34,959 nucleotides of DNA, taken from contig JAUXFG010000027.1 in NCBI GenBank assembly GCA_030620115.1, positions 1-34,959 of the forward strand. The letters are read 5' to 3'. Shown one piece after another: positions 17,577 to 24,524 of this stretch (the stretch's first letter is position 1; each line of letters begins with the position of its first letter). Position numbers and translations under genes: made by a program. This stretch comes from Candidatus Fermentibacterota bacterium (lineage in GTDB: Bacteria; JAFGKV01). The notes under the pieces were generated by a model, which worked only from the letters and a program-made list of their open reading frames with translations, was not told the origin of the DNA and searched no databases.

Positions 17577-18452
17577 ATGCAAACTCGGAAGCTCTCTTTT
17601 CTTCTGCTCCTGCCGCTGATTTTCTTTGGCTGCGAGATTCACCACTGGGATCCGCACCCAGAGGGGGATTGTTACTACGACCACACCCCGCCGGCTGTCC
17701 CACGCGGTGTATACAGCGTGACTGGCGATCAATCGGTCACTGTATGCTGGGAACCTGTACATGACGGAGATGTGTCAGGCTACGGCGTGTACTGGAATGA
17801 TCGCGCCGAGGGCTACTATGAACGTATCGGCACCACATCCATGACATCGTATCGGGTCACGGGTCTCAGCAATGGGCGGACATACTTCTTTGCCGTGGAC
17901 TCATTTGACAGGTGCGACAATTCCAGCGATCTCAGCTATGAAACCGTGCCGGATACGCCCAGACCGGAGGGCTATGGGCTTCGGATCTGGGATGTCATGT
18001 ATTTCCCCGACGAAGCCGGCATCGACTTCTCAGAGTACCAGTATGGCAATCAAGCCATGGTGCTCCCCTACGACGATCCATCGGCGGACATCTTCTTGGA
18101 GCGGGATGGGGATATGTTCTTCATCACTGCCACTGCTGAAGATACCGATGTTCTGGCCTGGGGGAGAGTCGAGAATCTCGATGAAATTGACATCGCGCCC
18201 GAGACAGGCTGGATTTCGGGAGGCAGCCTGGCAGTCAGCCAGTCATACGCCTACCTTGTCTGGACATGGGACAATCATTTCGCCAAATTCGTGGTGACGC
18301 GTGTGGGAGAGAATAGCATCACGCTCGATTGGGCGTATCAAACGGATCGGGGCAATCCCGAGCTCGCCCCGGGGATGCCCAATGAGCCGCCCGTCAGGCT
18401 TGCCGTGAAAGATGTCGCGGCCAGGGACTTGGGCGAAGGAGGCCAAGGATAA
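17577..18452 (+). CDS. Fibronectin-III-domain lipoprotein
   Basis: About 291 residues from the ATG at 17577, which follows GAGGAGG with 9-nt spacing; an earlier in-frame start lacks a ribosome site and a signal sequence. MQTRKLSFLLLLPLIFFGC is a lipoprotein signal with Cys19. Residues ~35-120 (TPPAVPRGVYSVTGDQSVTVCWEPVHDGDVSGYGVYW, then YRVTGLSNGRTYFFAVDSFD) form one fibronectin-III domain. The rest is a beta-rich domain of unknown family. It ends as TAATG, so its stop overlaps the start of the DUF4384 gene by one base and the two are translationally coupled. It is probably under the sigma54 promoter just upstream. Confidence 0.8.
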   Translation: MQTRKLSFLLLLPLIFFGCEIHHWDPHPEGDCYYDHTPPAVPRGVYSVTGDQSVTVCWEPVHDGDVSGYGVYWNDRAEGYYERIGTTSMTSYRVTGLSNGRTYFFAVDSFDRCDNSSDLSYETVPDTPRPEGYGLRIWDVMYFPDEAGIDFSEYQYGNQAMVLPYDDPSADIFLERDGDMFFITATAEDTDVLAWGRVENLDEIDIAPETGWISGGSLAVSQSYAYLVWTWDNHFAKFVVTRVGENSITLDWAYQTDRGNPELAPGMPNEPPVRLAVKDVAARDLGEGGQG

Positions 18453-19813
18453 TGAGATTCCGGTGTATCTTGATCGTGCTTGCGTGCCTGTCCATGGTAT
18501 CCGGCGCGCTGGAGATCGAAGGGGAAAACGGAATCGTGATGGTCCCCGCCGTTCCTCCCCTGGAGATCGATATCTGGACAGACCGCGGCGAGCGCTCGGT
18601 CTACTATCCCGGGGAGGAGATCCACATCTACTTCAAGGTGAGCGACGACGCATTCGTGGTGGTCTACGATGTGGATACGGACGGCAGGGTCAAACTGCTC
18701 TATCCCATGGATCCGGAATCATCAATGCCAACACGAGGAGGGAGAACATATCGGTTACCTCCTACTACGTCGGCCTGGAATTATCACATCTCCGGCCCCA
18801 CGGGCATAGAGTACGTAGTGGCGGTGGCGAGTCCGGAACCCTTCTATTGGGGCGAATACATGGAAGATATCGCGGGTAGCGGGGTGTTCGAGACGATCAG
18901 CACCGATCCGCAGTTGGGCATCGAACGCATCAATCAGTTCATTGCGCCGACGAGAAATGATATGCCCTACTATGTCAGCGACAAGACCATGTTCTATGTG
19001 GAACGAAGAGTGCCCTATCCCCGGTATATGTGTTATGACTGCCACTGGCCCTGGCATTGGGATCCCTACTATGATATCTGCCCCGCTTTTGAGGTAGTGA
19101 TCTACACATCCTACAGGAATTACTACTATCATCCTCCATACAGTAGATATGATCGGAGACCATATTATTGGTACAAGAAGAAAACAAATAAGGATTACCC
19201 AAGAATAAAATCAAAATATAAGAGCGGCGGCTCTGACTACTGGAACAGGAGAGGTAAGCGAGTCATTACTGTCAATGGCTCTGATAAGTATAAGGATTCA
19301 GGAGAGCGAGACACAGACGACAATTCCCGTTGGAAAAAGCAAGACTCCAGTGATTCGGATTCATACCGTCCCGGCGGGAGGGTCACCAACTTCCCTTCTC
19401 GCGAAAAGCGCACGAAGCAGGGCGATAGCAACGAAGAGAGAACAAAACAAGGGGAGAGCGAGGAACAACGAACAAAGCGTGGAGACATCAACGAACGACG
19501 GACAAAAGACGAAACGGATGACGCGTCACTGCGAAAAACAGAAACAAGACCTCTCTATCGAGAAGAGAAGCAGCAGGCCAAGAAGCCCAGCCAAGAGCGT
19601 CAGGAAGAGCGACGGCAAGGAAGAAGCGATGGCGGTTCCTCCGGCCGCGGATCTACGGACAAGCCAAGCTCGCGTGAGAAGCCAACCTCGTCTCAGGGCA
19701 GCTCGCGACAGCCCGAATCATCCCAAACACAGACAGAGGAGCGGAATACCTCCACATCTTCATCCGACGGATCATCGAGTTCCACCAGGCAGCGATCCGG
19801 CGGTTCCCGATAG
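18452..19813 (+). CDS. Exported DUF4384 protein with long basic low-complexity tail
   Basis: The protein has 453 residues. A signal peptide (MRFRCILIVLACLSMVSGA) is followed by a DUF4384-like domain (~30-135: SVYYPGEEIHIYFKVSDDAFVVVYDV, GRVKLLYPMDPES, GIEYVVAVAS). A Tyr/Trp/Pro/Cys-rich segment follows (~185-245, YMCYDCHWPWHWDPYYD, then many YY and RR). The last ~200 residues are Lys/Arg/Ser/Gln/Glu-rich and disordered-looking, including four 10-residue repeats beginning RTK (~320-359). DNA at ~19130-19300 is visibly more A-rich than its surroundings. The role is unknown; the architecture suggests an envelope or surface-exposed protein that binds polyanions. It is coupled to the preceding lipoprotein. 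Confidence 0.8.
   Translation: MRFRCILIVLACLSMVSGALEIEGENGIVMVPAVPPLEIDIWTDRGERSVYYPGEEIHIYFKVSDDAFVVVYDVDTDGRVKLLYPMDPESSMPTRGGRTYRLPPTTSAWNYHISGPTGIEYVVAVASPEPFYWGEYMEDIAGSGVFETISTDPQLGIERINQFIAPTRNDMPYYVSDKTMFYVERRVPYPRYMCYDCHWPWHWDPYYDICPAFEVVIYTSYRNYYYHPPYSRYDRRPYYWYKKKTNKDYPRIKSKYKSGGSDYWNRRGKRVITVNGSDKYKDSGERDTDDNSRWKKQDSSDSDSYRPGGRVTNFPSREKRTKQGDSNEERTKQGESEEQRTKRGDINERRTKDETDDASLRKTETRPLYREEKQQAKKPSQERQEERRQGRSDGGSSGRGSTDKPSSREKPTSSQGSSRQPESSQTQTEERNTSTSSSDGSSSSTRQRSGGSR
19409..19528 (+). repeat. 30-bp in-frame repeat encoding RTK(Q/R)G(D/E) units
   Basis: Four successive units encode RTKQGDSNEE, RTKQGESEEQ, RTKRGDINER and RTKDETDDAS. They are degenerate at DNA level, so the repeat is not recent, and lie in the disordered tail of the DUF4384 protein. 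Confidence 0.65.
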
Positions 19814-19973
19814 AGTTGCCCGCGCACGGCGTTCCGCATAGATGCCGAATTAAATCCCTCCTTCCAAAGGGGGCTATTGGACCCACATAACACCGGGGCT
19901 ATTCTCTGATCCACAACAACAGTCGTCTTTCTCCGCCTCTATTCGTACCGAATAGCATATGTGCCACACCGAC

Positions 19974-20022
19974 ATGAACATCGAACGTCCAACATCGAAC
20001 ATTCAACATCGAACATCGATGT
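19974..20022 (+). repeat. ACATCGAAC-type word repeat, left arm of an inverted pair
   Basis: A chain of words GAACATCG, AACGTCCA, ACATCGAAC and ATTCAAC, ending GTGAGG. The 26-nt core at 19989-20014 is exactly complementary to 20175-20200, so the two could fold into a long stem with a ~160-nt loop. A related, not inverted, chain is at 14503-14540. Confidence 0.75.
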
Positions 20023-20121
20023 GAGGATAGGGGTGGTCCTCGTAGCCTTCCGAATTATCCTCGGGAGTTCTGTTCTTTCCCGCCGTTCGAGTACTGGTGA
20101 CAAATCTCTTGATCAACTCCA

Positions 20122-20143
20122 CTATTCCCGCAAGAGGGAATAG
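20122..20143. repeat. Perfect 8-bp hairpin
   Basis: CTATTCCC and GGGAATAG flank a 6-nt loop (GCAAGA). It lies between the two arms of the word-repeat inverted pair, near its centre. Confidence 0.6.
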
Positions 20144-20169
20144 ACTTCGCTGGGATCCTCTTCCCTCCT

Positions 20170-20205
20170 TCGGCGTTCGATGTTGAATGTTCGATGTTGG
20201 GCGTT
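20170..20205 (-). repeat. ACATCGAAC-type word repeat, right arm of an inverted pair
   Basis: The reverse strand reads the same words as 19974-20022. The exact 26-nt match is 20175-20200. Confidence 0.75.
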
Positions 20206-20250
20206 TGGACTCCGCGAGTTCTGAACCTCTGAACCCCTACCAAATCCCCT

Positions 20251-22998
20251 CTACCGCAAATGCAGAATGGGATTTGTCGTCATGCCTGAGGAGGAGTTCA
20301 CCGTAAGGAGATAGACCCCGGATGGGACCGTCCTCAGAGAAATCGTGTTCCTGGTGATCCCGGGATTGGGATGAAGCACCGTGGCGATCCGGCTTCGTCC
20401 GGCGAGATCCACGAGATAGATGCTGACTGGTTCCGCGCGCGGAACCGAGAGCGTCAGGAATAGCTCATCCCGTGCGGGGATGGGGCTGCATGTGAGCAGC
20501 CGGATCAGCGGCTTCCCCACTTCTTTTTGTGGCGGAGACATCGCCGTATCACGGACATAGTATCCGGTTCTCCTCAGATCTGCTCGGTGGGTGGCCCAGA
20601 TGGCGCGCGCATCAACGCATTTGAGATCCAGCGCTTCGACGCCCTGATCGGTGCCGATAATGATCTCAAGATCACCATCACCATCCATATCGGCCAGAGA
20701 AGGTGGCGATAGACATCCACCATCCAGGTAGACAGGCGAGGGATTGAGGAGTGAACCGTTCCCGTCAAGAAAGCTGACGATACCACGGTCGGTTGAGCAG
20801 ATCAGTTCGGGAAGGCCGTCATTGTCGATATCGGCTGCCGTCAATCCCACGAATGAGGCGTTCTCTAGGGATCTCGGCCATCCATAGGCGAGCTCCCCAT
20901 CCGGTTTCACGACATAGAGCCTTCCGGCGCTGGTGGCGAATATGGCCTCGAGCTTCCGGTCTCCATCAATGTCGAGCACAAGCAACGCCGAACGAATCAA
21001 TGCCGTGGAGCTGAAAAGCTCCGTCGCACTTCCAGAAAGCTCGATGGCATAGACGCTTCGGCCGGCGGCACAGATGATCTCGGTATCCCCGTCATCATCG
21101 TAGTCAGCCACTACCGGGCCTGTCCAGATCTCGCCCCCTACATCAACGGGCCAGCCGGGCATCTCCTGCGCCTCTGGGTCGAGAAGATGGAGCATGCCGC
21201 TTCTTGAACCTGCGCAGATAAGGAGCGGGTCATGATCTTGCACCAGCGCCGCTCCGGAAATGATCGCCTGCCCGAAATCCACTGGCCAACCGGTCAGATC
21301 ATTCCCTTGACTGTCCAAAGCCCAAAGGTTGCCCTGAATATCTCCGGCAACCATATCAGGAAAACCATTGCCTGTCAGGTCAGCCAAAAGAACCGTGGCC
21401 GCAATGCTGTTGCCTATGTCTTCAATCAGAAGCGGTGTACCGTCGACATGGAACGCCGCGAAGAGATCATTCCTAGTGCCCACCACTATCTCGGGTGACC
21501 CATCGCCGTCGAGATCTGCCACCGCGGGGGCCGACCTGACCACATCCCCCAATGAAACCGGCCAGCCGGGCAACGGACTGCTTTTTCCGTCAAGCACCCA
21601 GAGGTCCCCATATCTGTCCGCCACCGCCACCACCATGGAATCACCAAGCGAGAAGCATGCAGGGCCTGCATAGAAGTCAGTGGGCTGGTCGAATGGCCAT
21701 CCGGGCATGGAAATCGAAGGATTGATAGCTACCACGCTTGTCTTCTCATACGGGTAAGAACCACCCACATTGGATTCCATCGTCACCTGCAATGGGATCT
21801 CATCAACAGGACCGATATCGGCGATCTGGATGATAAAATCGCCCATGCACCACGCGCTGTCCCCTGGAAGCACGGTTACGTCAAAGGAATCCGTTCCCTG
21901 GATCACCGAAACACGATCTTGGTACTCAGGCGCCACCGAGAGCGTCAGATCAATCCCCTGAGCGCTGATCCAATAGATGCTATTTTCTATCAGGAAGCCC
22001 AGCGATGCCCGCTCCCCTGGGTTCACGACGCCATCTCCATCGCCTTCCACTTCGGTCATGATCACGTCGGCAACACAGAGATTGGGAAACGTGGGTGTGT
22101 TGACCGTGAGCCAGCATGCCGCGCCTTCCATGCCGCACTGGCCATACTTCATCCGGAAGTAGCCGTTCTCGCCCCATTCCGGTCCCCACGAGTTCTTCAG
22201 GATCCAGTACGACTGCTCGTCGTTCCATCCTACCAGCGCCACGGCGTGGCCGGCCTCCACTTCACCCCAGAGATGCTCGTAGATCCCACCGGTATAGGCC
22301 ATGAAGTCTTCATACACCGTGAATGCGACATACACAGGGCCATCCAAGATGCGGGTCTTGATAGCGGCTTGATTCGACGCGATCCACCCCCAATTCTGAA
22401 TGGTCAGTAGTTCCATGTCAGAAAACGAGCAATGATTGTCACAGGGGATGGTGTCATCGGCATGGTAAGGCATACATGCCTCGGTGGGAGTGCCGGTGTG
22501 CCGCAGGAAGTCACAAGTGCCGCTCAGCGCATAGCCATTGCATGTGCCGGGGCTGCATGAGAGAAGATACTGTTCCGAAAGATCCAGCGTGGGGAATGGT
22601 ATGAATCCATCGATGGCAAACCGCGCTTCCATGCAGGCTACGGCCCCGAATGCCCAGCAGCTCCCACATTGCTCCTGGTTCGTGATGGGAGTGATGTAGG
22701 ATTCACCATCCACATCACGCCAGTCGAACTGATCGCGGAGCATCGCCGCTCTTTCCGTTGCCTCCGGCATGGAAGCACGAGCCGCCTCATCGAGCTCCTT
22801 GTTCCATCCCAAGAGCGCGAGCCGCTCCTCCCGAGGAAGCTCCCAAATCTCGTTGGATCCAGCGGTCCAGTTCGCCCCTTTCTCTGCGATGACGCGCTGC
22901 ACTTCCCGCAGCTGGTCATCACGCGAGAGCGAGGCATGGCTGGGCATGGATACGAGCAGCAGTACCATGATCAGTGTCATCAGTTTCAAGAGTTTCAC
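20251..22998 (-). CDS. Secreted C1A (papain-like) cysteine protease with FG-GAP/VCBS propeller and sorting domain
   Basis: About 915 residues from the GTG at 22998, which follows AAGGAG with 7-nt spacing and begins a signal peptide (KLLKLMTLIMVLLLVSMPSHA); an upstream ATG at 23043 lacks both. A short propeptide-like region (25-90) precedes the catalytic domain. Gln108, Cys114 (CGSCWAFG), His251 (GHAVALVGW) and Asn269 (KNSWGPEWGENGY) form a complete papain active site. Residues ~440-840 carry FG-GAP-like blades (VADLDGDGSPEIVVGT, VADYDDDGDTEIICA, LADMDGDGDLEIIIGT). The C-terminus (CSPIPARDELFLTLSVP, SIYLVDLAGRSR, VPSGVYLLTV) is a type IX-style sorting domain. It should be exported to the surface and cleave extracellular protein. 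It stands 236 bp after the SurA-like gene and may have its own promoter. Confidence 0.92.
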   Translation of the reverse strand: MKLLKLMTLIMVLLLVSMPSHASLSRDDQLREVQRVIAEKGANWTAGSNEIWELPREERLALLGWNKELDEAARASMPEATERAAMLRDQFDWRDVDGESYITPITNQEQCGSCWAFGAVACMEARFAIDGFIPFPTLDLSEQYLLSCSPGTCNGYALSGTCDFLRHTGTPTEACMPYHADDTIPCDNHCSFSDMELLTIQNWGWIASNQAAIKTRILDGPVYVAFTVYEDFMAYTGGIYEHLWGEVEAGHAVALVGWNDEQSYWILKNSWGPEWGENGYFRMKYGQCGMEGAACWLTVNTPTFPNLCVADVIMTEVEGDGDGVVNPGERASLGFLIENSIYWISAQGIDLTLSVAPEYQDRVSVIQGTDSFDVTVLPGDSAWCMGDFIIQIADIGPVDEIPLQVTMESNVGGSYPYEKTSVVAINPSISMPGWPFDQPTDFYAGPACFSLGDSMVVAVADRYGDLWVLDGKSSPLPGWPVSLGDVVRSAPAVADLDGDGSPEIVVGTRNDLFAAFHVDGTPLLIEDIGNSIAATVLLADLTGNGFPDMVAGDIQGNLWALDSQGNDLTGWPVDFGQAIISGAALVQDHDPLLICAGSRSGMLHLLDPEAQEMPGWPVDVGGEIWTGPVVADYDDDGDTEIICAAGRSVYAIELSGSATELFSSTALIRSALLVLDIDGDRKLEAIFATSAGRLYVVKPDGELAYGWPRSLENASFVGLTAADIDNDGLPELICSTDRGIVSFLDGNGSLLNPSPVYLDGGCLSPPSLADMDGDGDLEIIIGTDQGVEALDLKCVDARAIWATHRADLRRTGYYVRDTAMSPPQKEVGKPLIRLLTCSPIPARDELFLTLSVPRAEPVSIYLVDLAGRSRIATVLHPNPGITRNTISLRTVPSGVYLLTVNSSSGMTTNPILHLR

Positions 22999-23085
22999 AA
23001 AAATTCTCCTTCCGGCTTCATGTGAGGATGCCCCGTAGGTCATTGAAGATAACAGCAGAATGGTGGTAGCTCCTTACATTTCGAT

Positions 23086-23108
23086 TGTTTGAGTAAATGA
23101 GTCAAACA
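23086..23108 (-). promoter_or_regulatory. Dyad overlapping a possible -35 of the protease gene
   Basis: TGTTTGA (23086-23092) and TCAAACA (23102-23108) are exact inverted repeats around 9 nt. On the minus strand TTGACT (23105-23100) overlaps the dyad and could be a -35 box; a good -10 is not evident. Confidence 0.25.
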
Positions 23109-23186
23109 GATCAGTGTTCAGGAAAGAGAGGCAGAGAGGAGGAAGAAAAGGCCACGGGGCGCCCTTACTTCCGCTTTTCCTGCCTC

Positions 23187-23224
23187 GCTGAACTCTGAAC
23201 ACCGAACTCTGAACGCTGAACTCG
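23187..23224. repeat. CTGAAC-type short-word repeat
   Basis: The words GCTGAACTCTGAACACC and GAACTCTGAACGCTGAACTC form an 11-18 nt periodic array. Related arrays occur at 20219-20238, 24551-24622 (inside the end of mfd) and 28684-28703. On the minus strand it codes the spurious-type peptide SEFGVQSS, which recurs in databases of uncultured bacteria (recalled). Confidence 0.65.
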
Positions 23225-23234
23225 CGTAACATCC

Positions 23235-24524
23235 TCAGATTCGGATATCAATGAATGTGTCTTCCTTGAGTCCCTGTAGGAGCCCCTGAAGCTTTGCCTC
23301 ATGCTTCTCGCGATACAGTAGATCACGTATTCCCGGGGCGATCTCCTCACATGCCGGTTTCCCCGCAGGGATCCGTTCCGCGATCCAATAGAGGGAAACC
23401 TCGTTCTCTTGTACCACAGGAGTCGAGAGTGTCCGTTCTTCCAGCGAATCGAGCACCGCTCGTACCGTCTCATCACGGATGCTCGATATGGGGGCAACAC
23501 CCACGAGACCGCCCCTCTCCTTGGTATCGAGATCGGCTGAATAGCGACGTGCCAGCTCCTCCAGGGGGACACTATCGGCCTTTGCAGCAATCTCCTGCGC
23601 CAACGCGAGGAGAACACCGGTGTCTGACTCTCCCTGCAAAAGCAAGATGATGTGACGAGCTTGGAATGAATCCTCATCCTTGTCGATCAACTGAATCAGA
23701 TGCATACCGAACCTTGTGGTGACCACGCCGGAGACCTCACCCGGCTCAAGCGCATCCAACGCCTTCTCGAACTCCGGCACCATGGTTCCCCTATCAAAGC
23801 GGCCGAGGTCGCCTCCCAGTGATGAACTGGCATCTTGGGAGAACTCCCTGGCAAGATGGGCGAATGCTTCTCCATTCTCGATTCTCTCCCGGATGCTTCT
23901 GAGCAATGAGTCCTGCGAACCCACCACCGCTGCATCAGGACCCGCCTTGAGCAGGATATGATGAAGCTCCACCTGTTCAGGATTGTCGGGGACCTCATCA
24001 AAACGCTCGTCGCAGAACTTCCGGACATCGCTCTCGGAGACCTGGATACGCCATTCATCCCTGAGCGTTTCCTGGAGCCGGAGCTTGAGCAGCTGATCCT
24101 CCACTGCCTTTCGTTGCAGGCTGCGAAAACGGCTCATATCGAGCCCTTCCGCTTCAAGCTGGGCGATGAAGGCCGATTCCGATGAGAAGCGCGACCTGAT
24201 CTGGTCAATACGCTCCTGAAGAGTAGTCTCTATCTCTTCTTCATTTATCTCTGTCTTGCGTTCTCGCGCATGGTTCAGGAGCAGTCTGTCATCAATCAAT
24301 TGATCAAGAAGCGCGCGCCGGAGCGAGGCGACTAGTGTATCAGAAGGAGATGCCAATTCAAGACTGGCCAGTTCATACTCCAATAGATCGTTCAGCTCGC
24401 TCTTGAGAATGAGTTCATTTCCCACCACCGCCAGAATGCCTTCGACCTCAGTGCCAAAATCAGCTTCTTCCTGGCCGCGCGTAGCGCCCAACAGCAGGAC
24501 AAATATCATGATTACTCGCAACAA
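23235..24524 (-). CDS. surA: SurA/PpiC-type periplasmic peptidyl-prolyl isomerase and chaperone
   Basis: About 429 residues. It starts with TTG at 24524 (GAAAGGAG 8 nt upstream), inside the 3' end of mfd; an ATG five codons on has no ribosome site. MLRVIMIFVLLLGATRG is a signal peptide. Residues ~30-175 are a SurA-like N-terminal chaperone domain (ILAVVGNELILKSELND..LIDDRLLLNHARE). The first parvulin domain (~182-280: VELHHILLK, AREFSQDASSSLGGDLGRFDRGTMVPEFEKA, GMHLIQL) is intact. A second (~285-385: ARHIILLLQ, RRYSADLDTKERGGLVG) is degenerate. It would escort outer-membrane barrels, such as those encoded in the first operon, through the periplasm. Confidence 0.88.
   Translation of the reverse strand: MLRVIMIFVLLLGATRGQEEADFGTEVEGILAVVGNELILKSELNDLLEYELASLELASPSDTLVASLRRALLDQLIDDRLLLNHARERKTEINEEEIETTLQERIDQIRSRFSSESAFIAQLEAEGLDMSRFRSLQRKAVEDQLLKLRLQETLRDEWRIQVSESDVRKFCDERFDEVPDNPEQVELHHILLKAGPDAAVVGSQDSLLRSIRERIENGEAFAHLAREFSQDASSSLGGDLGRFDRGTMVPEFEKALDALEPGEVSGVVTTRFGMHLIQLIDKDEDSFQARHIILLLQGESDTGVLLALAQEIAAKADSVPLEELARRYSADLDTKERGGLVGVAPISSIRDETVRAVLDSLEERTLSTPVVQENEVSLYWIAERIPAGKPACEEIAPGIRDLLYREKHEAKLQGLLQGLKEDTFIDIRI

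Larger units (their letters stand above)
19814..20250. other. Gene-free 0.44-kb gap between convergent genes, repeat-filled
   Basis: No credible gene. It contains a weak hairpin at 19856-19873 (CCCTC pairing with GGGGG, one wobble, no T-run), two opposite-facing copies of the ACATCGAAC word repeat, a perfect 8-bp hairpin, and TGAAC-type words at 20219-20238. The genes on each side point toward it, so transcripts from both sides end here. No canonical intrinsic terminator was found. Confidence 0.65.

Noticed and set aside
19275-19841. Plus-strand ORF of 188 codons in the DUF4384 tail
   Set aside because: It is the +1 frame of the charged low-complexity tail; long open frames are expected there.
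19856-19873. Intrinsic terminator after the DUF4384 gene
   Set aside because: A short stem with a wobble pair but no T-run on either side.
14503-20205. CRISPR-like array
   Set aside because: The repeated words are 7-9 nt, uninterrupted and degenerate, with no spacers and no cas genes.
22999-23043. ATG start of the protease at 23043
   Set aside because: No ribosome site, and it puts 15 polar residues before the signal sequence; the GTG at 22998 fits better.
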